Shown in pieces: positions 36,368 to 46,015 of a DNA stretch of 64,000 bases. Numbering within the stretch: the stretch's first letter is position 1; each line of letters starts with the position of its first letter. A program made the position numbers and the translations under genes. Below the pieces are notes generated by a model that was not told where the DNA came from, ran no database searches, and saw only the letters and a program-made list of their open reading frames with translations. The DNA comes from Lactobacillus kullabergensis. Lineage in GTDB: Bacteria; Bacillota; Bacilli; Lactobacillales; Lactobacillaceae. The stretch is taken from NCBI RefSeq assembly GCF_000967195.1, contig NZ_KQ033871.1:1640671-1704670 (forward strand), written 5' to 3'.

Positions 36368-36414
36368 TTTTATCCTTTCATCTATGTAGCATGCTACATT
36401 TTTGTTAATAATAA

Positions 36415-36864
36415 TTAAAAGTTATCCGAAATTCTATTTAAAACTTGTTCAAGATTTAAAATTTCTTGCTGAGACAATCCCTTAGTGATACGAGTATTAA
36501 TATTTGTCATTATTGTGCGAATCTTGGCAATATTTTTATTTATCAAATTAAAGCCTTTATCCGATAGCTTTAAAACAATTTGCCTTTGATCATTTTCTAA
36601 ACGCGAAGTAGCAATTAATTTATTTGCTTCTAAGCGTTTAACTATTCCTCGAATTGTAGGATGACTTAGCACAAATGCATCTGCCACTTCTTTTTGGGTA
36701 ATTTGCCGTGCTTTTGATTCATATAAATAAATCATCAGAGAAATTTGGGCACCTGTTAAAGAATAATCTCTAAATATTTCTGCAAACTGCTTGTTTAATT
36801 CCTTTTCAATCAAAGTATTCGCAATTTTAATTTTGGGACCAATTCGGTTCAAAAAAGCTGTCAT
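36415..36864 (-). CDS. MarR-family transcriptional regulator
   Basis: A 149-residue winged-helix regulator. The HTH is ARQITQKEVADAFVLSHPTIRGIVKRLEANKLI, followed by the wing (SRLENDQRQIVLKLSDKG). It lies upstream of, and co-directional with, the MFS efflux gene and probably represses both. The palindrome TGTAGTATACTACA (36909-36922) in its own promoter resembles those before the MFS gene. Confidence 0.9.
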   Translation of the reverse strand: MTAFLNRIGPKIKIANTLIEKELNKQFAEIFRDYSLTGAQISLMIYLYESKARQITQKEVADAFVLSHPTIRGIVKRLEANKLIATSRLENDQRQIVLKLSDKGFNLINKNIAKIRTIMTNINTRITKGLSQQEILNLEQVLNRISDNF

Positions 36865-36908
36865 ATAATTTCCTTAGAAGTAAATCTCATACTAATATTT
36901 TATCATAC

Positions 36909-36922
36909 TGTAGTATACTACA
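36909..36922. promoter_or_regulatory. marR autoregulatory palindrome
   Basis: A 14-bp perfect palindrome TGTAGTATACTACA, 12 of 14 bases shared with the MFS operators (TGTAGCATGCTACA). The expected binding site of the MarR protein. Confidence 0.6.
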
Positions 36923-37034
36923 CTTTTTTATAATAAACATGTTTTTAAAAACTCAATTCTACAAAATTGGTCCAACCACGAGTGTGATAAAATTAAAATA
37001 TTACGTTATCAAAAGAAGGGTTATAAATTAAGTT

Positions 37035-38390
37035 ATGAAAGACAAGCAGACTCCAGAATCATATCCCAAGATTTCTAGTAAGCATCACATGAGAATTCAC
37101 TGGAAAGAGTTCTTTAAAAGTTCAGATGATACTTTAGTTAAAGATATCACCTTGGTAGAAAAGGGATCTTTAGTAGGCAGAGTTGGCATAATGCTACTGC
37201 AATGCGGGACAGGAGCCTGGCGTGTGCGCGATTCCATGAATACAATTGCAAGAGCACTCAAAATCACATGTTCAGCAGATATTGGTTTAGTAACTATTAG
37301 CTATACCTGCTTTGACATTGACAACAAGTCTTACTCACAGACTCTTTCCTTACCAACTACAGAAGTGAATATGAACAAGCTCAATGAGATGGAAGAATTT
37401 GTCCGTAAATTTGAAACTGAAAATGATTATTGGACAATTGGCGCAGTTCACCACAAACTGAATCAAATTGAGCGCCATACTCAAAATTATCCTTTAATCA
37501 TTTCCGCTTTGAGTGCCGGCCTGGCGTGTGCTAGTTTTATTTTTCTGCTTGGTGGAGGAATACCGGAAATGTTTTGCACATTTTTTGGAGCCTTTATTGG
37601 GAACTATTTGCGTCAATTATTAGGAAAGAAAAAAGTTACCTTGGTCGCCAAAATAACTGTCGGTGTGGCAGTTTCCTGCGCCGTATATTTCATCTGTTTT
37701 AGATTAGGCACAATAATTTGTGGTTGGAGCAATAATCATGCCTATGGTTACATCGGTTCGATGCTTTATGTCATTCCCGGATTCCCTTTTATCACTTCTG
37801 GCCTTGATATGTCGAAACTTGATATGCGTTCAGGCCTTGAAAGATTAGCCTACGCAATACTAGTGGTCATGATTGCAGCAATGGTAGGCTGGGGCATGGC
37901 TACTATGCTCAACTTATCGCCAGGTGCCATGCCCAAATTAAATCTTAGCCCAACTTTATTAACAGTTTGCAGAATAATTGCCAGTTTCTGCGGTGTTTTC
38001 GGATTTTCGATCATGTTTAATGCCAAAGTATCAATGGCGACAGTAGCAGCAGTCATTGGTGCGTTAGCAAATACCCTGCGTTTAAGTCTAGTTGAATTTA
38101 ACCACGTTCCGGCTGCCTTAGCAGCATTCACCGGAGCATTATTAGCAGGACTAATTGCCAGTTTTGTGCGGGATAAAGTTGGTTTCCCCCGTATTGCAAT
38201 CACGGTTCCCGCAATTGTTATCATGGTTCCCGGTTTATACATGTATCGCGCTGTCTTTAATTTTGGTATCACCAATATCAACGTTGGTGCTTATTGGATT
38301 ATGGATGCTTTAATGATTATTACTGCTCTGCCAATCGGTTTACTTACTGCTCGCATTTTAACGGACGCAAAATGGCGCCATTGCGACTAA
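37035..38390 (+). CDS. fused ThrE-type threonine/serine exporter
   Basis: A 451-residue fusion of the two ThrE halves. A hydrophilic N-terminal segment carries the family pattern (LLQCGTGAWRVRDSMNTIARAL), then about ten membrane helices including YVIPGFPFITSGLDMSKLD and a second VPAIVIMVPGLYMYRAVF motif. It exports threonine, serine or related small molecules. The same genome also has the split version at 10800-12056. Monocistronic, with a terminator directly at its stop codon. Confidence 0.88.
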   Translation: MKDKQTPESYPKISSKHHMRIHWKEFFKSSDDTLVKDITLVEKGSLVGRVGIMLLQCGTGAWRVRDSMNTIARALKITCSADIGLVTISYTCFDIDNKSYSQTLSLPTTEVNMNKLNEMEEFVRKFETENDYWTIGAVHHKLNQIERHTQNYPLIISALSAGLACASFIFLLGGGIPEMFCTFFGAFIGNYLRQLLGKKKVTLVAKITVGVAVSCAVYFICFRLGTIICGWSNNHAYGYIGSMLYVIPGFPFITSGLDMSKLDMRSGLERLAYAILVVMIAAMVGWGMATMLNLSPGAMPKLNLSPTLLTVCRIIASFCGVFGFSIMFNAKVSMATVAAVIGALANTLRLSLVEFNHVPAALAAFTGALLAGLIASFVRDKVGFPRIAITVPAIVIMVPGLYMYRAVFNFGITNINVGAYWIMDALMIITALPIGLLTARILTDAKWRHCD

Positions 38391-38450
38391 AATACTTAAC
38401 TGGAATTTTTAATTATTTTACCTAACTAGATTTTTAGTTAAGTATTTTAT
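38389..38450 (+). terminator. terminator of fused exporter
   Basis: A 13-bp perfect stem (38389-38401 with 38436-38448) has a long AT-rich loop. The stem begins at the stop codon. Confidence 0.7.
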
Positions 38451-38568
38451 TAGGAACATATATGCTATAATTCTTTAATTTGTTCGTTTTTTGCTCTATT
38501 ATTGTTATTAAAATTATGCTAAACTAAGATAATAAGTTAAATACAAGAACATTATCAAGGAGGATTAC

Positions 38569-39588
38569 ATGAGTTCAGTTGTTACACCAGAATTTACCCG
38601 TGGCCTGCCTAAAGCCGAATTGCACTTGCATGTTGAAGGTACTTTAGAACCTGAATTGAAACTAAAATTAGCTAAACGCAATCACGTCGATATAGGCCAA
38701 GCTACAATTGAAGATGTCCAAAAAACATATAACTATCATGACCTAGCATCATTTTTAGCTGTGTATTATCCAGCAATGAATGTTTTACAAACTGAAGAAG
38801 ACTTTTATGACTTGGCTTGGGACTACTTAACTAAAGCTGCTGCAAATAATGTACGACACGTTGAACTCTTTTTTGATCCCCAGGCTCATACTAGTCGCGG
38901 TATTCCTTTTGAAGTTGTACTCAATGGTCTTTATCAAGCTACTATTGATGCAAGGGCATTAAACGTTGACGCTCATCTGATCATGTGCTTTTTACGTGAT
39001 TTTTCAAAGGAATCAGCAAGAAAAACACTGCAAGAAGGTCTGAAATACAAAGATAAAATTATTGGTATTGGACTTGATTCTGATGAGCATAACAATCCGC
39101 CACTAAAATTTGCCCGCCAGTTTGAAGACGCAGTAGCGGCTGGACTTCATATCACCACTCACTGTGACATTGATCAAAAAGATTCAATCGAACATATCCG
39201 TCAAGCTTTAGAAATTATGGAGGTTGAACGTCTTGATCACGGTACCAATATTGTGGAAGACCCTGATTTGGTAGAATTAGCTGCCAAAAGACAGATTGGC
39301 TTAACTTCTTGTCCATTGTCTAACAGTTTTGTGTCACCAGAGATGAAGGGTAAAGAAGTAATTGACCTTTTGAATGCAGGAGTCAAAGTATCAATTAACT
39401 CGGATGATCCTGCCTACTTTAAAGGCTATATTAGCGACAATTACTATGCTTTAGCGCAAAAATTTGATCTTAGCAAAGATCAAATAGTGCAACTTGCTAA
39501 AAATTCTTTTGAAACTTCTTGGATAAGTCAACGACAAAAGCAATTATATTTAGATGAAATTGATCAATTTGTAAAAGCAAACTCATAA
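38569..39588 (+). CDS. add: adenosine deaminase
   Basis: A 339-residue cytosolic zinc enzyme converting adenosine to inosine (possibly adenine, in related bacterial enzymes). Zinc and catalytic residues are visible in KAELHLHVEGTLEPE (HxH), ITTHCDID (His), VERLDHGTNI (His) and SINSDDPAYF (Asp pair). The catalytic Glu lies in GLDSDEHNNPP, where animal-type adenosine deaminases read GDE. AAGGAGG precedes the ATG. Monocistronic. Confidence 0.9.
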   Translation: MSSVVTPEFTRGLPKAELHLHVEGTLEPELKLKLAKRNHVDIGQATIEDVQKTYNYHDLASFLAVYYPAMNVLQTEEDFYDLAWDYLTKAAANNVRHVELFFDPQAHTSRGIPFEVVLNGLYQATIDARALNVDAHLIMCFLRDFSKESARKTLQEGLKYKDKIIGIGLDSDEHNNPPLKFARQFEDAVAAGLHITTHCDIDQKDSIEHIRQALEIMEVERLDHGTNIVEDPDLVELAAKRQIGLTSCPLSNSFVSPEMKGKEVIDLLNAGVKVSINSDDPAYFKGYISDNYYALAQKFDLSKDQIVQLAKNSFETSWISQRQKQLYLDEIDQFVKANS

Positions 39589-39611
39589 CTTAAAAATACA
39601 AACAAAAAGGA

Positions 39612-39737
39612 GTCTGGGAAAAAACTCTAACTTAACTAAAAAGGCTGACAAATCACGTCAATAAAACGTTGATTTGTCAGTCTTTTTAAATTGTGAAATT
39701 TTTTAATTTAACTTCAAAGAGCACTTTTTTCCCACAC
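39612..39737. repeat. inverted-repeat intergenic element with internal hairpin
   Basis: Arms GTCTGGGAAAAAACTCT (39612-39628) and, inverted, GTGTGGGAAAAAAGTGCTCT (39718-39737) bracket an internal hairpin. That hairpin (39638-39655 with 39670-39687) ends in T5 and can act as a bidirectional terminator for add and the flavoprotein gene. The architecture is that of a small non-autonomous palindromic element. Confidence 0.55.
39638..39689. terminator. bidirectional terminator add / flavoprotein operon
   Basis: A long stem, AAAAAGGCTGACAAATCA paired with a right arm carrying one mismatch, has T5 on plus and T-rich sequence on minus. It forms the core of the 39612-39737 element. Confidence 0.8.
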
Positions 39738-39795
39738 ACTTTTTCGCTAGTATAGTGTTTTATTTTATCTCTTAGAAATTATTTTTTTGATTATT

Positions 39796-41241
39796 TTACT
39801 TCTGGTCTGCAATTGCTTTGATTGCATTACGTCCTGAAAAGATGCAATATCCTGCATGTGTCCCCGGAATATTAACACCGTAAGTGTCACCATAAAGAAC
39901 TGCAGAGCCATCGCCACCAATAGCATACAAACCCTCAATAGGTCTGCCCTTTGTATTCAAAACTTCGTTATTGGTGTTTACGCGTAGTCCATCACCTGTA
40001 GTGTATGCACCTACACCTAATTCGATAGCGTAGAATGGACCGTCACCATCTACTGGCAACATGTATTTAGCCGGTTTATGAAAATCAGTATCTTCACCAT
40101 TTGCAGCCATTTCATTATAGTGCTTGACATATGCCACTAGGTTAGGGGTATCAATTTCTCGAGCTAATTCTTCCAGCGTTGCAGCTTTATGCAGGTATTG
40201 ACGACCTTCTTTTTCAGCTTTGGCAATATCATCACGCAAAGTGGGATATCTGTCTTCTGGAACAAATGGCTTCATGGATCTCGGATAAGACTTGTCAGTA
40301 AAGTCATCCAAGATCTTTTGGCTAAAAATGCAGAAGACGCGGTCTTGACGGTTCATTGAATTGCCTTCATTAGCCCAGTTGACCACAGCTGCACTTTCGT
40401 CGACAAAGCGCTCGCCCAGTTCGTTAACCCACATTTGCGGTTGATCACAAACTGAACTCCAGATAGCAGTACCCCACAATTTAAATGATGGCACCGTCTT
40501 ATCTTTCAGCTGACCGCCAAACATCATTGCCATTCCAGTAAAGTACTTTTTAGCACCTAACTTCCAGGCAAGTCTCAAACCATCCCCAGTGTTTTTACCA
40601 GAGTTAACTGGAATAATGTTGTCTGGATTTTGGTGAGGAGTACTTTCTAATAACTTTTGGTCATTTAAATAACCACCGGTAGCAAGCACAACATTTTTAG
40701 CAGTGACTATTTTGGTAACTTTTTCAGCCACATTGGTCAGTGTGACATCAAAAGTGTGGTCAGAATTTTGTTTTAGATCAGTCACGCTAGTTAGGGTAAC
40801 TATGGTGATGCCCTTCTTCTTAGCATACGGTTCCAAGCCATTGTGTATGGCATCATGACCCTTGCCTTTAAACAAGTGCCAAGTTCTAGCTCCAGAACCT
40901 AGATTTGCTACCATTTCAATTTCAGCACCATGATCCTCAAGCCAGGAAACATTTTTGCCGGCATTGGCAATGTATTTTTGCCACATCTTGCCGTCTGCTT
41001 TGTAGTGCGAATATGTTAACTCTTCTTTGAGTAAATCATCTTTATCAAGAGTTGCATTATCCTTTTTTTGCAATTCAGAATCGGCAGCAAAAACTCCTTC
41101 AACATAGTTACCAGTGCCACCAGTTGTTTTACCTTTTTCGACCAGCAAGGTCTTTAAATTATTATCTACAGCCTCATCTGCAGCAGCAAAGCCTGCAAGA
41201 CCTGCTCCCACAATGACTACATCATATTTTTCTTGTGTCAT
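39796..41241 (-). CDS. FAD-dependent reductase, fumarate-reductase-like
   Basis: A 481-residue soluble flavoprotein of the FAD_binding_2 (fumarate reductase/succinate dehydrogenase flavoprotein) superfamily. The N-terminal dinucleotide fold is VVIVGAGLAGFAAADEAV; the C-terminal FAD motif is IEGLYAIGGDGSAVLYGDTYG...GTHAGYC. It has no FMN-binding domain, so electrons must come from another flavin carrier. Such proteins reduce activated C=C bonds (fumarate, urocanate, cinnamates); the substrate is unknown. Last gene of a four-gene operon starting at 45937. Confidence 0.88.
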   Translation of the reverse strand: MTQEKYDVVIVGAGLAGFAAADEAVDNNLKTLLVEKGKTTGGTGNYVEGVFAADSELQKKDNATLDKDDLLKEELTYSHYKADGKMWQKYIANAGKNVSWLEDHGAEIEMVANLGSGARTWHLFKGKGHDAIHNGLEPYAKKKGITIVTLTSVTDLKQNSDHTFDVTLTNVAEKVTKIVTAKNVVLATGGYLNDQKLLESTPHQNPDNIIPVNSGKNTGDGLRLAWKLGAKKYFTGMAMMFGGQLKDKTVPSFKLWGTAIWSSVCDQPQMWVNELGERFVDESAAVVNWANEGNSMNRQDRVFCIFSQKILDDFTDKSYPRSMKPFVPEDRYPTLRDDIAKAEKEGRQYLHKAATLEELAREIDTPNLVAYVKHYNEMAANGEDTDFHKPAKYMLPVDGDGPFYAIELGVGAYTTGDGLRVNTNNEVLNTKGRPIEGLYAIGGDGSAVLYGDTYGVNIPGTHAGYCIFSGRNAIKAIADQK

Positions 41242-41306
41242 AATCTATTCCTCTAGTAAAAAATCATGTATAAATCAATTAATTCATACATGATTTTTGC
41301 CATAAT

Positions 41307-43172
41307 CTACTTACCGGCTTTAGCAGTTTCAGCCGCATCAATTCCGGCTAGTCTACCAGAAATATAAGCAAAACCTAAAGTACCACCTTCAAAATCAACG
41401 TAAGCTTTGCCATACATTCCTGATGCATCGGCACCAGCTACGTAAAGGTTTGGTACTGGTTCACCATTTGGAGCTAAGGCGTGCATTTTTTCATCAATGG
41501 TTGCACCACCAAGAGTGCCTAGGTTACGAGCGATGAATTTCACAGCGTAAAATGGACCCTGCTCTACTGGAATCATTCTCTTCGTATCAGAGAAGAACAA
41601 GTCGTCCTCACCTTTCTTCTTAGCATTGTTGTATTGCGCAACTGATTTGACCAAATTATCTTTGTCGACACCCATCTTTTCAGCCAATTCTTCGATAGTG
41701 TCTGCAACAAAAATAACATTGGTTGAAGCCAGTTTATTCAGTAATGAAGTAAAGTCAGTCTTCTCGTGTTCGTGCTTGATATTTTCATCAGTATCCGTTG
41801 GGAAGTTAAATTCCATGTAAAACTGATGGCGATTCTTCCACTTGCCATAGTGGTCTTCAATTGCGACTGTTCCGCCTTCTTTAATCTTATCCAGCATTGC
41901 CTGATCAAAGACAACGAATTCAGTTTGTTGTGGTTGTTCTGACAATTCTGCACCGTGAACAGCGAAATCTAGTGCATGGGTTTCACTAGCATAACGTTGA
42001 CCACGATTATTAACACGCAAGTTCGGAAAATCAGCTAGGGCATTGACAGGCATCCAGTTTGGACCAACAAGTTTAGCCATTTCGCCAATATCTTTATCAC
42101 TAAAAGTTTGCCAGAAGTAATGAGTAGAACCATTAATGTGGTGAGCAGTACCAGCATCCCAGGCCATATTCAAACCATCACCAGTATTTTGCAAAACTTG
42201 ACCTTGCGTGCTGACGTCGCCAAGATACTTTTTGCGCATTTCAGGACTGCCGCCAAAGCCACCAGTTGCAATAACTACTTTCTTAGCATTAACGTGAAGA
42301 GTTTCTTCATCACCTTCGGCAATTAAACCAGTGACTTTACCTGCACTATCTTGCAACAATTTTTTACCTGCAAAGCCAAAGTACATCTTGCCACCGATTG
42401 ACTTGAATTTTTCAATTAGTTTGGTTACGGCCTTAGTACCGCCTTCTTGATAGCCATGAAGAGTGGCTGGCATACCAATGTGATCGTAACTGCCACCTGT
42501 ACCAGCGTCAACCAATTTCATAATTGCACCGTTTTCATTTAACCAGTCAACCGTCTTACCTGATTCGTCGATAATGCGGCGCACAAGAATTGAGTTCATG
42601 TAGCCTTGGGAGGCATCCATGTATTCGTCATAAAGCCATTTCTTAGAAACAACCGCATTTTGATCTTTTTGTTGTTGACTGTCGCCGGCAAACATACCAC
42701 CAGCAAAAGTAGTCGCACCAAGTGGAGAAATGGTTTTTTCAAGCAAAGCTACACTTGCACCATGTTGACGAGCTGCTAAAGCGGCTGCTACGCCTGCACC
42801 ACCAGCACCAACTACTGCGACATCAACATCAATAGTTTCTTCCTTCTTGCCAGCAGTTTGGCCACCATTTTCTTTAAGGGCATCAAAGTCAACCCCTGCC
42901 TTATTCAAGGCTTCTTTAACGCCTTCAATAATACCGTGTGAAGTTTCAGAAGCACCAGAAACAACATCAACATCGACTGATTGCTGATCCACAATTTTTT
43001 GTGCCATTTTCTTAAATGCGTTATCAGCTAAACTATCGGGAGCATATTTATCTAACGGTTTAACATTTACTATCTTGTCTGAGTCAACCTCAACTTCAAG
43101 ATTAATTTGACTTTCCTTACCTTGACCAGAACCAGTATATTTGCCTGGATTTTCGGTTATTTTTTGTGCCAT
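41307..43172 (-). CDS. FMN-bind plus FAD reductase, flavinylation motif present
   Basis: A 621-residue soluble two-domain reductase. An N-terminal FMN-binding domain (about 10-90) ends with VDVDVVSGASETSHG, the site where ApbE-type transferases attach FMN covalently. The FAD_binding_2 reductase domain follows (about 105-620; VAVVGAGGAGVAAALAA, GATTFAGGMFAGD). This architecture matches soluble fumarate, urocanate and hydroxycinnamate reductases. ATG at 43172, SD AAAGGGG. It is 29 nt behind the transporter gene and should act on the acid imported by it. Confidence 0.9.
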   Translation of the reverse strand: MAQKITENPGKYTGSGQGKESQINLEVEVDSDKIVNVKPLDKYAPDSLADNAFKKMAQKIVDQQSVDVDVVSGASETSHGIIEGVKEALNKAGVDFDALKENGGQTAGKKEETIDVDVAVVGAGGAGVAAALAARQHGASVALLEKTISPLGATTFAGGMFAGDSQQQKDQNAVVSKKWLYDEYMDASQGYMNSILVRRIIDESGKTVDWLNENGAIMKLVDAGTGGSYDHIGMPATLHGYQEGGTKAVTKLIEKFKSIGGKMYFGFAGKKLLQDSAGKVTGLIAEGDEETLHVNAKKVVIATGGFGGSPEMRKKYLGDVSTQGQVLQNTGDGLNMAWDAGTAHHINGSTHYFWQTFSDKDIGEMAKLVGPNWMPVNALADFPNLRVNNRGQRYASETHALDFAVHGAELSEQPQQTEFVVFDQAMLDKIKEGGTVAIEDHYGKWKNRHQFYMEFNFPTDTDENIKHEHEKTDFTSLLNKLASTNVIFVADTIEELAEKMGVDKDNLVKSVAQYNNAKKKGEDDLFFSDTKRMIPVEQGPFYAVKFIARNLGTLGGATIDEKMHALAPNGEPVPNLYVAGADASGMYGKAYVDFEGGTLGFAYISGRLAGIDAAETAKAGK

Positions 43173-43201
43173 ATAAATGACCCCTTTCACTTTAAAAAAT
43201 C

Positions 43202-44422
43202 TTATTCAGCATGACGACGAGCAGCATTTGCGTCTGGTAAAACTGCCAATACGATAATTTGGACTACAAAGACAAGGCCTTGAATAATAAAGGTTAATGC
43301 ATAGTTCTTACCAGCAACTGAAGAAATAATAACGGGCAAGAAGAATGATAAGAGCAGTGATACTGTCCCAACGAGTCCACCAGCACTACCAGCATTCTTA
43401 GGACCGATCTCTGGGAATGTAATTGGCATAGCCTGCATAATTGGGCCAGTCATAGCGCCAAATACGCCGCCAAGGATTAGTGCAATGCTTAATGGCATTC
43501 CTAATGGAATATACCAAGTTATGGCCATCAACAGACCACCAAGAGCAGTAATGACAATCATCATTGGTTTGGCCTTTTTAGCCTTATTAATAACAGCTGG
43601 GCCAAAGAGTGAACCTGCTAAACTACCAATAGTAGCAACAGAAGCAACCACACCAGCAGCTGCAGGAGTCATTCCCCTAGCAGCAAATGCTTGGGGCAAA
43701 ATGCCTGAAAAGGCTTCACTAGCACCCATACCAAAGCCAACGGCTAAAGCAACGTACCAAGTTTTCTTACTTTTAGCAGCAGCCTTGAAGAATTCAAACG
43801 ATGACTCAGATTTGCCTTGTTCTGTTTGAGGTTGTGGAACTTCTTCACCCTTAGGAGTGTCTTTAACAAAGATCACCCAGCAAACAGCTAAAACCAATAG
43901 TACAGTCGATGAAAAGATATATGCCTTTTCAACAGTTGGGAACAAAGAACTGGTAGCTTGGGAAAGCATAATTCCGACACTGGCTGAAGCAAAGAAGACA
44001 CCCATAGCTGTGTTAGTATCTTGTTTAAACCAGGTACCAAAGATTTTCAGAGTATTAGCATTTAGCAGAGCCATATAAACTCCGAAAAGTAACAGGGTAA
44101 TAAACATTGTGATAAAGTTATTAGCAAAAAGGCGACCATACGCACCTAGTACTGAGATAACTAAACCAACAGAAACGATTTTCTTAGCTCCGAACTTATC
44201 AGCAAGAGAGCCGGCAGGAATACTTAAGAAAACTGCAATAAGCATTGGTGCCATAAGCAAACTTTGGAATTGCGCTGGTGAAATATGCAGTGCTGGCATA
44301 ATTTGGACAGCTAAAGCAGAGATCTGAAATTGAATGTAACTACTAATTGCATCAAGCAAAGCAGCTATTGCTAAGATTACCCACCTATAATTTGAAAGCT
44401 TAGGTAACTGTTTTTCATCCAT
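43202..44422 (-). CDS. OFA-type MFS transporter 1
   Basis: A 406-residue, 12-helix major facilitator of the oxalate/formate antiporter-like group. Visible are the MFS loop SLADKFGAKKIVS and FGVYMALLNANTLKIFGTWFKQ. It is closely related to the 47249-48460 protein: the first 60 residues differ at only a few positions. Position between two reductase genes implies uptake of the substrate or exchange of substrate and reduced product. A-rich Shine-Dalgarno (AAGGAG) with long spacing. Confidence 0.88.
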   Translation of the reverse strand: MDEKQLPKLSNYRWVILAIAALLDAISSYIQFQISALAVQIMPALHISPAQFQSLLMAPMLIAVFLSIPAGSLADKFGAKKIVSVGLVISVLGAYGRLFANNFITMFITLLLFGVYMALLNANTLKIFGTWFKQDTNTAMGVFFASASVGIMLSQATSSLFPTVEKAYIFSSTVLLVLAVCWVIFVKDTPKGEEVPQPQTEQGKSESSFEFFKAAAKSKKTWYVALAVGFGMGASEAFSGILPQAFAARGMTPAAAGVVASVATIGSLAGSLFGPAVINKAKKAKPMMIVITALGGLLMAITWYIPLGMPLSIALILGGVFGAMTGPIMQAMPITFPEIGPKNAGSAGGLVGTVSLLLSFFLPVIISSVAGKNYALTFIIQGLVFVVQIIVLAVLPDANAARRHAE

Positions 44423-44452
44423 GATATATAAAAACTCCTTTTATGATAAAAA

Positions 44453-45937
44453 CTAATTTTCAGCAGCATATTGTCCGGCTAGACGACCAAAGGTCTGGGC
44501 GTGACTGCAAGTAAGGCCAGGAATTCTATCTGGATAACTGCCCCAGAAGAAACCACCACTGGCGTTACCGGCTGCGTAAAGGTGAGGAATTGGATCACCA
44601 TTCTGGTCAATAACTTCCATCTTAGTATTGATCCGTAAACCATCCAGAGTAGCAAGCAAACGTCCGCCCATGATGACACCATAGTATGGCGCTTTATCTA
44701 CTGGGAATAATCTGAACTTTTCTTTACCAAAGTCGGTATCTACGCCTTTTTCACACATTTCGTTATAGCGTTTAACACTGTTAACTAAGTTATCTTTTGG
44801 CAAATTCAATTTTTCAGCTAATTCTTCAATGGTATCTGCTTTCTTGACTAAGCCATCATCAATCCTGCGTTGAATTTCTTCTTTGTTTTCCTCAGTATTG
44901 TAAATACCAGGCCAGCCTAAACGAGAACAACCTTGAGTATCAAATTGTGCCAAATGATCCATAGTATCTTCAGACCAAATTTGTGCTTCCAGGTAGCCTG
45001 GTTGCTTAGCCATTGCATTAATATCAAATTGGTAAGGTACACTTTCGTTGCCGAAACGCTCACCTTTTAAGTTAACTTTTAGTAGTGGGTAAGCACCCAT
45101 CCAGAAGTAGCCTGGATCCTTAAAGTCAATGACATAATGGTCTTCAGCCTTAGTGCCAACAGGAACTGCACCACGGTCAAAAATGATTTCAGCTGGTTCT
45201 TCATCGCGGGCAGCACCGACTTTAAGGCCAGCAAGAATACCTGAACCATCATCACGAGGTCCATCTGAATAAACATTCTTCTTGTAGCCAAGTGGATCCC
45301 ATTTCTTCATCAATTCAACATTGGCACCGTAACCGCCAGTACAAATGATGACACCCTTATTAGCTTTATACTCAGTCTTTTCGCCACTTTCACGATCACT
45401 GGTAATTACACCGGTTACTGCACCACTATCATCTGTCACTAATTCTTCTAATTTAGTGTTGTATTTAAGGGTTACTCCTAGTTCTTTGACCTTATCAATT
45501 ACCCAATCGCCATAATGAGCCCAGCCGTTGTCAGGTGTTGCAATTGCTAACTCAGTATTGAAAGCTGTATTAACAACAGTTTCATAGTGGGCATCTTTTT
45601 GTGGTCTCAAAACACCGCCATTTGGTTTCAAAATGTTATCTTCCAGCCAATTGGCAGTTTCATCTGCATGATTTGCCCAAGTCCAAAGTAAACGTTCATC
45701 AACGTTATCTTGGAAGAACAAAGTTAAAAAGTTCATTAGTTTAGCTTTATCAACTTTAATTCCTGCTCTTCTTTGGGCGTTACTGTCCAGCGCAGCAAAG
45801 AATGAACGGAACAAAAATCTTGAACTTCCTTGCTTATCAATCAGGAGAACTTTTGCTCCCTTTTCAGCAGCGGCACAAGCTGCCATAGCGCCAGAATTGC
45901 TTGCACCTGCAATAATGACATCATAAGTATTTTCCAT
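44453..45937 (-). CDS. FAD-dependent reductase, first gene of the operon
   Basis: A 494-residue FAD_binding_2 flavoprotein without an FMN-binding domain. The N-terminal fold reads IIAGASNSGAMAACAAAEKGAKVLLIDK, so the usual GxGxxG is altered to GASNSG. The C-terminal motif is HLYAAGNASGGFFWGSYP. The residues after the glycine-rich loop (SSRFLFRSFFAALDS) differ from the other reductases here, suggesting a different substrate. GAGG lies 7 nt before the ATG. Controlled presumably by the LysR protein at 46142 via the element at 46016-46042. Confidence 0.87.
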   Translation of the reverse strand: MENTYDVIIAGASNSGAMAACAAAEKGAKVLLIDKQGSSRFLFRSFFAALDSNAQRRAGIKVDKAKLMNFLTLFFQDNVDERLLWTWANHADETANWLEDNILKPNGGVLRPQKDAHYETVVNTAFNTELAIATPDNGWAHYGDWVIDKVKELGVTLKYNTKLEELVTDDSGAVTGVITSDRESGEKTEYKANKGVIICTGGYGANVELMKKWDPLGYKKNVYSDGPRDDGSGILAGLKVGAARDEEPAEIIFDRGAVPVGTKAEDHYVIDFKDPGYFWMGAYPLLKVNLKGERFGNESVPYQFDINAMAKQPGYLEAQIWSEDTMDHLAQFDTQGCSRLGWPGIYNTEENKEEIQRRIDDGLVKKADTIEELAEKLNLPKDNLVNSVKRYNEMCEKGVDTDFGKEKFRLFPVDKAPYYGVIMGGRLLATLDGLRINTKMEVIDQNGDPIPHLYAAGNASGGFFWGSYPDRIPGLTCSHAQTFGRLAGQYAAEN

Positions 45938-46015
45938 TTTTATACCTCACTTCTTTAAACAAATCCTTTAACCGTTTTCATAATACTATGAATCAAGTGA
46001 ATTTATGCACCATAT

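Larger units (their letters stand above)
36214..36407. repeat. 97-bp perfect tandem duplication
   Basis: Two identical, directly adjacent 97-bp copies, 36214-36310 and 36311-36407. Each contains a 16-bp palindromic operator, a ribosome binding site and the first codons of the MFS gene. The distal copy therefore encodes a 19-residue decoy (MIKNISSKKRNLMMAVLLF then stop). Confidence 0.95.

Noticed and set aside
37850-38281. 143-codon minus-strand ORF opposite the fused ThrE gene
   Set aside because: Antisense shadow; no start signal and its composition mirrors the membrane helices on the other strand.
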